Of a stretch of 64,000 nucleotides of DNA, positions 12,234-23,272 are shown in pieces. Positions within the stretch are counted from its first letter, which is position 1. Every line of letters begins with the position of its first letter. The translations under genes and the position numbers were made by a program. This DNA is from Macrolepiota albuminosa (lineage: Eukaryota > Basidiomycota > Agaricomycetes > Agaricales > Agaricaceae): assembly GCA_027475525.1 (NCBI GenBank), contig JAMWFC010000117.1, positions 4,140,183 to 4,204,182 of the forward strand, read 5' to 3'. Under the pieces are notes generated by a model. The model saw only the letters and a list, made by a program, of their open reading frames with translations. It searched no databases and was not told the origin of the DNA.

Positions 12234-14592
12234 CGGTGGGGAGGCTCGTTGGCGTGTTGGTCGGTAAACTCCGGGGGCTTAGCGCGGGCGCCTTTTCGTT
12301 GTCCCCTAGGGAACGTTGGCACCGTTCGTCGGATTCCGGAATTAACTCCGGGGGCTTAGCGCGGGCGCCTTTTCGTTGTCCCCTAGGGAACGTTGGCACC
12401 GTTCGTCGGATTCCGGAATTAGGGTCGCTAATAGTTAAAGTCGTCTCGTCGTTGGTAACTGTCTTGACGACTGATCGCGCCAAGACGTCGAAGGGTCTGC
12501 CAAGTAGCAGGTCGTATGCTGGGGAGCGTAAAATGTGTATTTGAAGATAAAACGTGATGTCGCCAAGGGTGCATGGCACATTCTTGGCGAGGCCTAGGGA
12601 TCGGTCTACTGTGCCGTTAGCACTCTGCATGTTTAGTATAACGGTAGGGTCATAAATGAGGCCTAGATCGTTAGCGACTTCGGCTGCCATAGAAATAATT
12701 TGAGACCCGCTATCCACAATCGCCTCTACCTCGTGCTTATTGTCTACGGTTAGCGCGACAGAGCGAATAGCATGTGATTCTTGAGCAACGGTAAGAATGG
12801 CCGGGTCTTCTCCATGGTCTACTGACCTAAGGTAGGTCTCCACTGGATCCACAGAGGTGGCGTTAGCGATGGTGTCGGCAGGAGAATCTTCAGCGTCCAG
12901 CGAATCGACGGTAACAGAAAAACCAGGGAGCGCGTCCTCGAGATCCTTGACCTCGGCAACGGTTGTCGCCAAGGGTCGTCGAGGAGTGACTGCCGTCTTG
13001 ACTTGGTTGTGGACGTCGGGAGCAATACTGCAAAGTTCTTCAACTGACAAGGTGACATTGGTTTTCATGATGCGGCTAAAGACGTGATTGGATTTTTCTA
13101 TGTCGAATATTGGCGCGGTAGGTCGGTAGCCACCCTCAGGACGTTTCTCGGGAGCGGCAAAATTTTGTTGTGCGGGAGCGTGATAACGGTCGGGAATCCC
13201 TGAGTAAGGATGGAGGGGCGGCAAAGGCGGTTCAGGAGCGGTAGCGGACAACGATGGTTCTGGTGTGGTAGCAGGGGTAGTGGCAGGCGGTGCGGCAGGA
13301 GCAGGAGTTGGTAGCTTGCTAGCGGGAGGCATTGGCTTGTATCCTTTAAGAGGTTGTTTACGCTGCTTAACTTCAACCCCATCAAAAACCTGGTTCTTTA
13401 GCGAATCCAGCTCCTGTTGGAGCTTGGCGATACGTTCTTCTCACGAGAATATGGGATGGTCACCAACGCTGTCGAAGTGTAAGACCTCGTGAACCATTTG
13501 CTGTTGGGTCGCCTGTTCAGGGTCGGGGTTGGCGTTGCCAGAAAGCGTGCCGGTAACGATTTGTCCTGGGTTGCGCCTATGCCATTCATCAACTCGCTCC
13601 TGGAAGGACTTCTTGTCTGGGTAGTTGGGAATGATGGCGCCAGTAGTGAGAACTATCTTGCCGTCGATAGCCCGTCGAATTCTTCCTTGCCGAATATAGT
13701 TTTCTAAAGTTACGCAGCGTCCTCTAGTCATAGTGTGGCCAATTTCCCCACAGAAATGGCAAGGGCCATTAGCGGGTACATTAGCGAGTCGGTTAGCGAG
13801 ATTGGTGGTAATCATAGTTTCGATATGCGTCATAGCGGAAGCGACAGCGGCGGTAATGGCAGCGTTAAGGTCCTCCTTCTTAACGAAGTCAGCAACAGGA
13901 GGCGGGATGGGAATGATACCGTTAGTTCGCTCGGGTGGTGGGCTCGTCCTAGCGCGCTGCAGTCCAACGCCAGTGTCCGTTCCCTTGAGAACCCATTTAC
14001 CGGCTTCAAAGACGTCGGCAACGTTATAGGGCTCGTCTGGGTGATGGGCCTGGTGAACTATCTCTAGGCGACGAGCAATGCGAGTCCAAAGCGAAGTCGG
14101 GATGCCTTGTTGGAATAGGCGACGTTCCTCGTTAATGTATAGCTTGCCGTTCTGTACTAACCACCTAGCAATCTTCTGGAACTCGCGGTAATATGTGGAG
14201 AATGCGCCAAGAGAGGAGGTGCCACTGTCGAATGATTCCTGTACTAGTTTCTGGAGCTCGTTTACCGTGTATCGGGTAGCCTCTTCTGCGCCAGGGTACA
14301 ACTGAATTACTGCCGTCTTCCAGCCTTCATACGAAGCGCCTTGGGCTGGAACTGGTGGGGCGGCAGGGACAAAGGCGGCAAACTCGGTCAAACCTGTCCA
14401 CGTCTCTGCCATGTCATACGATACGTATCTTGCCGCGTACTCCTTCATCTGCGTATGGTCGGTAATGTTACAATCTCTGAATAAATACTCCAACTCCTTG
14501 AAATACTGGGAGAGCTCCCGTGGCTTGGACTCGTCCCATTTCGGTGCCGAGAAGTGGTTGCATGGCGGCATGCGCTGGACTTGTTGTTCCAT
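12163..14592 (-). pseudogene. gag-pro: E2 gag and aspartic protease (one frame, broken)
   Basis: Gag is read from ATG 14592 (MEQQVQRMPP, aligned with MEQPMRYKMP of E3), although the frame is open further upstream without an ATG. It has a retroviral-type gag core and a zinc knuckle CHFCGEIGHTMTRGRC (CX2CX4HX6C, slightly long). The same frame continues through TGA 13443-13441 (expected CGA) into a Pro/Ala/Thr linker and the protease (IVDSGSQI, near 12720). The 77-bp duplication at 12267-12420 breaks the frame at the end of the protease. Gag would package the RNA, and protease would cleave the polyprotein. Confidence 0.82.
12267..12420. repeat. 77-bp tandem duplication 7
   Basis: Copies at 12267-12343 and 12344-12420 in the E2 protease/pol junction. 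Confidence 0.95.
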
Positions 14593-14951
14593 AGCGACTG
14601 TGTTGGCGAGTTCGGTTAGCGGTAGTGGGGAAGGGGTTCTAGAGATTGGCGACGGGGTAAGAGAAATGAGTTGAGAAAGAGGCGTTAGCGGAGTAATTGG
14701 GGTGATTGGTTGCGGTATGGTAAAGGGCGACGCTAAGGGGTCGTCGGCGCTATAATCAAGGGAATGCGGGAAGAGATCAGGAAATGCGTCTACAGTGGCG
14801 TTCTGTAGTTCCTGTGCAAGAGAGAGACCCGGTAAGGCACCAGGTGGTTGTGGAGTTGATGGGTGGGAAGGAGCTATGCCTTCTGCCGACTGGTCTAGCA
14901 GGCGGCGCCTACGCTGGAGACAGGTTTCTGGCGGAATTCTGCCCTAGAGAT

Positions 14952-14969
14952 CCCTCGCGGTGGGCTCCA
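14952..14969 (-). other. E2 primer binding site
   Basis: On the minus strand TGGAGCCCACCGCGAGGG lies three bases inside the right (5') LTR. It matches the E3 site exactly over 18 nt. It should pair with the 3' end of a tRNA ending CCCTCGCGGTGGGCTCCA, whose identity I cannot assign. Confidence 0.8.
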
Positions 14970-14972
14970 ATT

Positions 14973-16005
14973 TGATGACGCCCAAAGTTTGGTCAGCAAC
15001 AAATGTAACTTTTGTGTTACCGTACCAAGAGTTTGCGTTGGGCGCGCTATAAGTGATGTGAGGAGTCCCGGGCAGGTCCCAGAGAATGCGCCTGTGAAAA
15101 TGGGTAAAAGTCGGTAAGGGAGTTGGCAAGTGTAAAGCGCTAAGGTAAAGCGCCTATGAAAGAGCGGTAAGCGAACACGGCAAAGGTAAGCGGCAAGAGC
15201 ACGATAAGCTTAGCGAAGTCTAAGCGTCAATAATGCCTGCCGTAGTTGCAAGGCGCGAGTATGTCGAGTGCAAGAGCACGATAAGCTTAGCGAAGTCTAA
15301 GCGTCAATAATGCCTGCCGTAGTTGCAAGGCGCGAGTATGTCGAGTGTTGGCGAGCGTCTGTAACTGCCGATGAGTTTGACGTTGCCGACCGTAGCGTAA
15401 ATGAGCTCTTGAGCGTAAGGGAGACTGAGGAAAGGGGAGTAGTAAACTCTGGTCTATTGTTCAATTATGATCCTCTATGTACAAGTCGGTAAGTACTTTT
15501 ATACTGCAATGAGTTTGCCGTCGCCAGTGGCTAATGACGCCAGAGTGTGGTAAACTAGAAAATTTCAAAGGGGTAGCTCCAGCGGTTTCAGATCCCTACC
15601 ATCCATTCAAGAGCCTTAGCGACACCAGGCAACAGATTGCGAAGCTAAACCATCACTCCATCACCCTTCTGTCTGTCAGAGCACCTAAGCAATGTCAGGC
15701 GCCAAATCGAGACGATAAGCGGTGTCAGATGCCAAGGTCAAACGCTAAGCTGTCCGTCAGTTTTTGATAGATCATCAGGCTTCTCGCTAAGCGCTGTCGT
15801 CAGTGACTGATGCCATCTGTCAGTTGTCATTCTTGCTGCCGTCAGCGCTATCACTGATTGGATCTGCTTCTTGCCGTGCGCGGCCATCAGAAATGGCTTA
15901 AAATAGGTAGAACGCATGCACTAAGTTCGGAACAAGTGCGGCAAGGTTTCCGGAGCCGGTGCCGAGCCTGCCGTTGATGCGCCTAGCTTGTATAGGGTCC
16001 TATCA
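14973..16005 (-). repeat. E2 right LTR (5' LTR of the pol strand)
   Basis: About 956 bp without the internal 77-bp duplication. It starts TGATGACGCCC and ends GGGTCCTATCA. Several substitutions separate it from the left LTR, many of them C:G/T:A. Confidence 0.93.
15194..15347. repeat. 77-bp tandem duplication 8
   Basis: Copies at 15194-15270 and 15271-15347 in the E2 right LTR. Absent at the equivalent place in the left LTR and E5. Confidence 0.95.
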
Positions 16006-18619
16006 CCGCCGTCAGTACCATGGGCGCACCGGCCTGTGGAAGAGCCATATGGAGAGCCTGCGCCACAAGCGCAGATTGTAGCTGGGTCAGAAGTGCTGTT
16101 GGGCAGACTGGAAGCAGCGGGACAGCCAGTCCCTGCAACTGCATCCTTTCTGCAGGACAGTTTGGCTGTGATGGTGATGGAGGGGCTGCTCGACCAGATC
16201 GAGCTGATGAAGAGGCAGCGCGTTGCAGCGCTGGAGCAGATTGAACGTGTGTCTAAGCGCAAAATTGCCACGAGTGAGGAATCAACTGCTGAGGTCAAGA
16301 GGGCTAGATATCAGCCCAGTCGACCAGTCGACCCTCCACGGGCAAGAATGCCGTCGGAAGCGCAATTCGCACGCCATGAGCAGCCTGCTCAGCCCGTGGC
16401 TTCGTCCTCATGGTTACCCGAGTCGGGCCCGCAGGCCTCTTCAGAGTCACTGACTGCAGTTAGTGAACCTTTGGCAGATCTGTCCCTGGGCCAGCGGGAA
16501 ACTGCATCATCCCGGGCCCCAGTTAGGGGGTCCAAAACCGTTGCTGTGGCGCCAAGAGCGCCCAATACCGTTGTTCCTTGAGCTGAGCCTGGGGGGAGAA
16601 CTCTGGCGCGAAATGCACCTGCCCCCCTGGTGGCTCAGCCATCATTTGGATCTTCCGCCCTGGTCAAGTCGGGGTCAGTACGCCAATGTCAAGGCCATAA
16701 GCCTCCTCTTGATGCCTCCAAGCTGGAGGTGATAGAGTTCCCGGCTGGCATTCCCACACAGGCCGGGAAGGTCTCGATGTTGTTTTTGTTGCCTGTTACC
16801 GTGCCTGCACTGCAGGCACACTTTCCCGTGGTCGTCTTGACCACCGACCCTCGCTCTCCTGAGCAATATGACGGTCTGGTGGTGACCTCGAAGAATCGTC
16901 ACATGCCTGAAAAAGGCAAAGCACCCGTGGCCTCCTTATCCGACGAGAGCGACTATAGAGAGTCAAGCTCGGAGCATGAGGAGGAGGCAGAGGAAGGGGA
17001 ATCGGCGGCGGACCGATTCTAGCGAGTATTGTGCAATAAGCGCATTGCAAAGAAGAAGGCAATTTGCGCCAAAGAGCTGCGGGCCCTCAAGCAGAGGTCC
17101 GAGGATGAGTTCTCGGGGAAAATCCCCGATGGATTGGGAGTGAAGGTGTGGGGACTGCTCGATATCGAGTGAACAAATTCGTGCTTCAGGGGAGCACTCA
17201 GCCACTGCATGTATTATTCGTACCATTCGAATACCGTGCTGTTGGGAGCCGAGGCCAACCAGGCAGCGGCATATGAGTTTTTGTCTGGGCACCGTGCTGG
17301 CATTCCGGCCAGCGTTGTTTACAAGTATTCCCCTCGCGGCCTGCCACGCACGCCATTAGAGCTGGATCGGCTCTACAAATATTATTCAAATGAGCATGCT
17401 CCCTGTCGTGAACGGGTTACTGCCTACCTCCTCATCACGGAGCTTCAGATGTTCGCCCAGCGAACCGATGAGTCACTATATGACCAAACAATGATGCTCC
17501 TGATGAAGGACCCTCGCTATCAAAACCTCGTCAACCCAGCCCAGGGGACAGATGACCTTGCGCTCATCGAGCGCCGACACATTCTGGGGCGCTTTTGGCG
17601 CACGAAGGACGACGGATCGACTGCGCTGCGCGTAATGCGCACCCAAGACCCTTCCACTCCGTTTGACCTGGATCAGCTTGCGCAGTACGCGCTGATCTTT
17701 GGTCGTCTGGGGTTGGAAAACACGTATCAAGGCATTGTGGTCGACCATGCCTACCGTATGCACTGGTGAACCCTCTTCGGGTTTGTCTTGTGCTGAGCCC
17801 TTTGCGCTAACAGCGCAGCCAAGCCCGTGATCGTGCAGCACATGACCCTCGTCATGGCCCGCCCGGGTCTGTACCGTGAGGCTATCGCCTCCTATGATGC
17901 CATGTTCCCAGACCAGCCGTTTGAGCCCCAGAGAGGGCACCAGCTGGAACTTCATCCCGTGCATATACCAGACGACTTTGCACGGAACTTTTCCGACGAT
18001 GACGTGTTACACGTCTTACTGCACAACCGGATACCTGCTGACTGGGTGGACCACATCTATACATACGGAGTGGTCTTCCTGGAGCAGCAATTCCACGCCC
18101 CTACAATGTCTATGGACATCTTTCACAAAATCGATGACGAGCGCATGGAGCGCTTGAATAGATATGGCACTCCTCCCGCAATCCCACAATGGGATGGATG
18201 GCGGGAGATGACCGAAGACGATCATTATCGTCTCATGTTCAAGCACGATGAGGAAAGTCGTCTCCCCAAAAACCCCGAGGCCAATTGGCCTCTACTATCT
18301 CATTGGCATGGACCCGAACCAGGTCCACCTCCTAAAACGCACGGCAGCACATGACCTGCCCACTTCTGACATGGACCCAGGCCGGGTCAATCTCTTGTCA
18401 CGCACAGCAGCGCAGGGTACGCTCTCCACCACAGCTTTAGCGATTAATGTCGCACTAACAGAGCCTATGGTGGTAGACACGCCTGCAGTCGAGGGGCCTA
18501 TAACCCCACCGAGGACAGAATCGGCGCCTCCCCCTCCCGCGATTAACGTCGCACTGGAGGAGGAGGCAATGGTGACTGAGACGGGCGCGGTTGCGGGAGC
18601 ATCGTCATCCGGGTCCTAG
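16006..18619 (+). pseudogene. E1 accessory ORF downstream of pol, 3' part
   Basis: Continuation of the ORF that starts at 4047. One reading frame runs to 18354, with TGA 16579-16581, TAG 17020-17022 and TGA 17170-17172 as probable mutations. Between 17766 and 17813 two stops fall inside a 48-nt segment with GTGAAC and CTAACAG borders, which looks like an intron; removing it keeps the frame. The N-terminal half is low-complexity with a coiled stretch (QIELMKRQRVAALEQIERVS) and an acidic Ser/Glu tract near 16970. The C-terminal half (17209-18250) looks globular. The frame probably shifts near 18300 and ends at TAG 18617-18619, where a short MDP-containing motif is repeated. The family is not recognised. 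An alternative is a host gene next to E1. Confidence 0.5.
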
Positions 18620-19334
18620 ACCCATGTATACGTTATTGTGTACGTACTTCCGAGTATTTCACTCGAACCATTTCAGCTGATACACACTCTAGAGTCGCAT
18701 GTAGATACAGCGGACCCAGAGGAGGGGTCACTCCTTTTTGTTTTTTATTACTTGTTTATACATACACATTTTTTTCTATCTACTGATGGTGCAACCTGCG
18801 CCCTTGTCTGATAAGGATTGTGTCCAGATGACACATCTCCACTGGAGTGCTAACACCTTGCAGCCACGCCATACGCGTGCATTCATCCGTTGTTTGCACT
18901 ACCGTGCATCTTTCATCTCGCTCTACCTCCCTTTCTAAAGACCGAGTATTCGGTCTCATTGGGGGGTATGTAACGGAGTCATCCATGTTCTTAGCGTCAA
19001 CGACGCTATAATCATTTAGTAGAGTATTACGTAAGACAACATCTTGTTTTCACTCTAAGTACTAGTCAATCCGATACTGCGGTCTGATTTAGCACTTGTG
19101 TGATACACACAAGATAGTTCTAGCCCGTAACAGCCCGTAACTCCGGTTACATTATCACACTGGCTCTGACATGGCCTTTATATTGTCTGCAATGTGTACA
19201 TATACAAATGCTACACTACTGACACTCTCAGTCAATTGTATATTGTGCTGAGAGTGAGCCAGAACATTACTTGTCTAACCAGCTACTTACTGTATCTATC
19301 AGATCTTGCTAAATAAAAGTATTGAATTTTAACA
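18620..19334 (+). repeat. LTR-like region: possible E1 3' end and decayed copia LTR
   Basis: A purine run (ttggggggta, 18958-18967) precedes TGTAACGGAG at 18969, as expected for the polypurine tract and 3' LTR of E1. An inverted match, CCGGTTACA, ends at 19151, which would give a 183-bp LTR. Alternatively 18969-19334 (366 bp) is one copia LTR: it contains the CTCAGTC/CTGAGAG hairpin typical of the two other copia LTRs here, ends TTAACA, and is followed by a primer-site-like GATTATAGG. I cannot decide between them. No gene is seen in 18620-18968. Confidence 0.4.
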
Positions 19335-19429
19335 GATTATAGGCTTATTGAACAACATACTTTGAAGAGATCTTCTGGACTACATCGAGAACAACTATTC
19401 TTTCAACAAACAAATCTCTTGGCATTCTA

Positions 19430-20040
19430 GGACCCTGACCCCAATCAGCTGGACAATACTCTAAGTGCTTTACTTTGACCTCATGCATAAAACATGAAAT
19501 TCTTTGTCTAGTCTCCTACAGACTCATCACAATATAGGATCCATCCCCCCTCTTAGTATCACCACATCTGCATCTGCCTGCTCTAATAATGTGATCTATT
19601 CTCATATCTGGCTTGCCAAATTGAATGCTCACTGGCCAGCTACTGAGCCACTATTTGATCATGCTGCTGGAGAGTTCACAAAATAGTCCACTAAACTAGA
19701 GACCTTCTTACAGCAAAGTAGACTTGATTGGTACATCTTCACATCAGAGAAGAACTTCAGCAGGCTGATCACACAACCCAATCCTGACACTGAACCCAAC
19801 ATGTATGCTAATTGGCTGTCTAACAATGATCTCATCACAGGCTGATCACACAACCCAATCCTGACACTGAACCCAACATGTATGCTAATTGGCTGTCTAA
19901 CAATGATCTCATCATTGGTGTCATTTGTGCAGTGGTATCTGACTCAGAACTAGAAGGCCTCAAGACTGATGGGACTGCAAAAGAATGCTACAATGCTCTG
20001 AAAGCCCACAAAGACTGATAGAAAGCATTCCTGGAAGAAT
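19430..20040 (+). pseudogene. Copia gag remnant
   Basis: The sequence at 19430-19500 matches the gag leader of copia D in reverse orientation (53290-53345). The translation from about 19590 parallels D gag (AKLNAHWPATEPLF, EPNMYANWLSNN). A TAG at 19684-19686 stands where D has TGG. Two 77-bp duplications fall here and downstream. Homology ends near 20013, so this is the 5' fragment of an old copia element. Confidence 0.7.
19761..19914. repeat. 77-bp tandem duplication 9
   Basis: Copies at 19761-19837 and 19838-19914 inside the copia gag remnant. Confidence 0.95.
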
Positions 20041-20047
20041 TCAAGCA

Positions 20048-20201
20048 GTTTTCAAGGCAAATGAAGGACATACAAAGTACTAAATATCAAAATTAGAGAT
20101 GGTCAAAAAAGTATGTCAATGAGTGTTTTCAAGGCAAATGAAGGACATACAAAGTACTAAATATCAAAATTAGAGATGGTCAAAAAAGTATGTCAATGAG
20201 T
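20048..20201. repeat. 77-bp tandem duplication 10
   Basis: Copies at 20048-20124 and 20125-20201 in AT-rich non-coding sequence. Confidence 0.95.
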
Positions 20202-20410
20202 GAATATTTTAAATCAGCCATTACTCCATCAGTTTTGATTCAAATTACATATTCCTAGGTGCAATCTGTAGCTACAAATGCCACAGTATTTTACATGATT
20301 TAATCAAAATTTTGATCTTTCATGCCAATGTCATCTTTCAAAAACTATAAAACATTGGACACTCTTTTGAGCTGCTGTAGTTTTTTTTCCTCCATGCTTT
20401 TCCTCTGTGG

Positions 20411-20636
20411 CACACTGGTGTTATGTGTACCTGACACATGCCATGATCCTCACTCAACAATGTTTATTGATTATTAAACAATATCTTTAATATTTTGAGC
20501 CAAGAAATTGAAAGAATATTTTAATGTTCTTTTGTCTTGCAGAAGTGTCCTTCCTAATGTTAAAATATTCTTTCAATTTCCTGGCCCAAAATATAATAAA
20601 GACATTGTTTACTCTATGACAAAGACACCAGTGTGG
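20411..20636. repeat. Foldback repeat (hairpin, MITE-like)
   Basis: A near-perfect inverted repeat of about 50 bp (20475-20524 against 20560-20611) encloses a 35-nt loop. An outer inverted pair, CACACTGGTGT, lies at 20411-20421 and 20626-20636. It sits just downstream of the dehydrogenase gene. I found no transposase and no clear target duplication. Confidence 0.65.
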
Positions 20637-20900
20637 AGATCAATTATGATTTAAGATAGAGGTGTGTGAAGACTGGAGGGCATGAAGATCCATTTCCTGT
20701 GGTGTACCATATACTTCTAATCATGGTCCAGAAGGATGTATAAACAGAGTTCAAACCTAACCATTTTTTATTATGGCACACAGCAAATATCAGTACTCGA
20801 ATGAGAATCCAGTAATCAAAGACCATGAACATTATCTGCTAATGCTTTTCCAAGTAGACTTTAACTATCAACCCACCTCAAAATCTTTGCCTAATGAACA

Positions 20901-22136
20901 TCAAGAAATCAGAATCGGTCCGAGTATTAATTCCTCTATCGCTCTCCCTAATCCCTCCGTTGTTCCATTCCCGTGCATATCAGGTGTGAGTAGATCAATT
21001 CTTGCCTGGCCGACAATGTTGTCCGGTGCAAGTACCTCCTCAATGGCAACCATGATTGCTGCCGCAGCTTCCTTTTCTCCGAGATGATCCAACATCATTT
21101 GGCCGGCCCATATCATTCCAATGGGATTGGCAATGCCTTTTCCCGCGATATCCGGAGCGCTACCATGAACTGGCTCAAAAAGACTGGGTAACCACTCCTT
21201 CGTGGGATCATTACGCCTCGCAGAAGGATTCAGGTTTGCCGAAGGCGCAATACCGATGGTCCCTGTGCATGCCGGGCCCAAGTCCGACAAAATATCGCCG
21301 AAGAGGTTAGATCCGACGACGACATCAAACGTATGTGGCCGCTGCACGAAATGGGCGCATAGAATATCGATATGATATTTTTCCACCGTGACGTCTGGGT
21401 ACTCTTTCGCGATTTCTTCAACCCTCTCATCCCAGTATGGCATCGTGACTGAAATCCCATTAGATTTCGTTGCAGAAGTCAGCTTTTTAGCTGGTCTGCT
21501 TCTTGCCAGTTCAAAAGCGTACCTCACAACTCTGTCGACGCCAATGCGGGTAAAGACCGTATTCTGGATCACAGTCTCTCGGTCGGTCCCCTCGAAGATC
21601 TTTCCTCCGATAGAGCTATACTCTCCTTCGGTGTTCTCTCTGACCGTGATGAAATCGACCGGTTTCCCTCCAGGGTTAGCTAAAGGAGAGACGACACCTG
21701 GAATGAGACGACAAGGTCTGAGGTGATGAAATCGACCGGTTTCCCTCCAGGGTTAGCTAAAGGAGAGACGACACCTGGAATGAGACGACAAGGTAGGTTA
21801 ATGTATTGATCGAATTCCCGTCGGAATGTCAGGATGCTTCCCCAGAGAGAGATATGGTCTGGTACATTCGACGGATCGCCAACTGAGAAAGATGAGAGCA
21901 GTCAGGAATAGCGTGGAGGGAACGAATTACCTGCCCCGAAGTGATAGCATCGCATGCTTGCAGTTGTGCCTTCCAATCATCAGCGAGCATCTTCCCATGC
22001 TCAAGATAATACGTGCAAGATCCCCAGGGGAATATCCGAAATTCAAAACGGAAGCCGAAGCGCCTCGCTGCAGCTTCAAGACAGCGTAAGGCAGGGGACA
22101 TCACCTCAGGACCGATGCCATCTCCTGGGAGAACAG
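20901..22136 (-). pseudogene. Tartrate/D-malate dehydrogenase-like gene, main part, interrupted by E3
   Basis: Member of the isocitrate/isopropylmalate dehydrogenase family, NAD-dependent oxidative decarboxylases. The minus strand reads LPGDGIGPEV (22130-22100), GDPSNVPDHISLWG, NPGGKPVDF, RENTEGEYSSIGG, ATKSNGIS, NLFGDILSDLGPAC, GIAPSANLNP and EPVHGSAPDIAGKG. These motifs fit tartrate/D-malate dehydrogenases better than LEU2-type enzymes. One intron (21883-21930, GT-AG) is clear. The first ten codons are at 32632-32663, beyond element E3. Further lesions: one nucleotide appears missing at about 21938-21945 (the DAIxFGAVGDP motif), and there is a 77-bp-period duplication at 21646-21794. The C-terminus ends at TGA 20903-20901. 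The one-base loss may be mutation or sequencing error. Confidence 0.88.
21646..21794. repeat. 77-bp-period tandem duplication 11 (imperfect)
   Basis: 21646-21717 repeats at 21723-21794. The period is 77 but only 72 bp match, with five unmatched bases between copies. Removing one copy restores the dehydrogenase frame into VRENTEGEY. Confidence 0.85.
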
Positions 22137-23055
22137 TGATGCGAAATGTAAGTTTACTTATATTGTAAAGTAGCCTTAACGGAATAAGACTAGACTTTTA
22201 AATAAGTCAACTTAACTTCACTAAGATCGTGGGGCTTAGTTACGCGCACGCACACTCCGTAAAGTAGTGTTGTTATAATTTTTATTGATTTTAAAATTGT
22301 AATGCAAATCAAAATTCACACTAAAATTTGGGAATCAAATAGTATTAATTACTAATAAAACCCGAAGTCAACTATTATGCGGCTGGCCTAAGATGTCCGC
22401 TCCCTGGGGACTCCGAGCCGTGGCAAGTGCGTTGCTTGCCCGACTCCCCCAAATTCCCCTCCTCTTTATACTGCCTCCTTCGACGCACGGACCGTCGAAT
22501 CCCTCGTGTATTTTTATGTTGTGCGCACGACTGGCGCTCGGCGTAGCGTTGTACCGGGTCTGGACCTCGGTTGCTGTTTGTGCCGGCGCTTGGCGTCGTG
22601 GCTAAAGGTTCGTCCATCTTTTTCTTCGGCTCTTCCTACCCTTCTAACTCTTTGGTTATCCTTCTTCCTTCTTTTGCCAGAGCGGCCTGTCGTGGTTGCG
22701 TGGTCGTGGTACAACGTGTCGAGGTGCTGAGGACGAGGCTCATCGTTGTTTCCAATGGTACGTCGTCACTCGGGGATAGTTCTTTTTGATGGTTGATGCC
22801 GGATCTGACTGCCGAGCACCGCCACTGTCGGCTATCCCCTTTGATCGGATATTCGGCGCATCTCTACTTGGCTGTTTACGTGCTGGGTTCGTCGTTTTTA
22901 CACGTCGTGAGGCTTTTTTTTTTTGAGGTGAAGGCTCCCGCGTCTACAGTTTTCGACGCCTGCTTACAGTTTTCAGCAGATAACCGTTTGGTTTGTTTGT
23001 TTTTAGGGAGCCTTTCTTGTCTTTCTTATGCCTCGATTTAGAGGCATTCGTATCA
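22137..23055 (-). repeat. E3 left LTR (3' LTR of the pol strand)
   Basis: 919 bp, same length as and apparently identical to 31713-32631, offset 9576 bp. The small ORFs inside it occur in both copies and are not treated as genes. Confidence 0.97.
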
Positions 23056-23064
23056 CCTCCCCCA
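23056..23064 (-). other. E3 polypurine tract
   Basis: Reads TGGGGGAGG on the minus strand, directly before the LTR terminus TGATACGAATG. It fixes the direction of the genomic RNA as minus. Confidence 0.8.
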
Positions 23065-23074
23065 CACTATGTAA

Positions 23075-23090
23075 TGACTGTCCTCAGTCA
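23075..23090. promoter_or_regulatory. Conserved inverted repeat TGACTGTCCTCAGTCA (E3)
   Basis: Identical 16-mer to those in E2 and E5, 20 bp inside the LTR and about 180 bp upstream of the antisense start codon. Surrounding sequence is not conserved between E3 and E2/E5, which makes the match notable. Confidence 0.6.
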
Positions 23091-23272
23091 TCGTAAACCA
23101 GCCTGGTGAGCCCAGCCTTTCCATTTTCAATTTTCTCCGAGCCAAAGTCTTAAAATTTGTCTTCCGTATCTGCAGTAGATAGAGAATAAAATTTTTCGCT
23201 TTTCCCTCTCCTGAGTCGTTCGATCATACCCGTACCAGCTTAAAACGACGATGCCTGCCCTCATTCCTGAGC

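Larger units (their letters stand above)
4384..16005 (-). mobile_element. E2: Ty3/Gypsy ambisense retrotransposon (decayed)
   Basis: The LTRs at 4384-5412 and 14973-16005 begin TGATGACGCCC and end CCTATCA. The element is flanked by the 4-bp target duplication CCGC. Gag-pol is on the minus strand: a primer binding site abuts the right LTR (14952-14969) and a polypurine tract abuts the left LTR (5413-5421 as read on plus). A second, multi-exon gene lies on the plus strand at 5582-7992 and converges with pol. The LTRs have diverged by several substitutions and both strands carry nonsense codons, so this copy is old. Its closest relative here is E5. Confidence 0.9.

Noticed and set aside
4047..18619. 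E1 downstream ORF as a retroviral envelope
   Set aside because: No signal peptide, transmembrane segment or furin-like site is visible; only the position is env-like.
20901..22136. Annotation as 3-isopropylmalate dehydrogenase (LEU2)
   Set aside because: The family is right but the motifs (GDPSNVPDHISLWG, LGPACTGTIGIAPSANLNP) fit the tartrate/D-malate dehydrogenase branch better.
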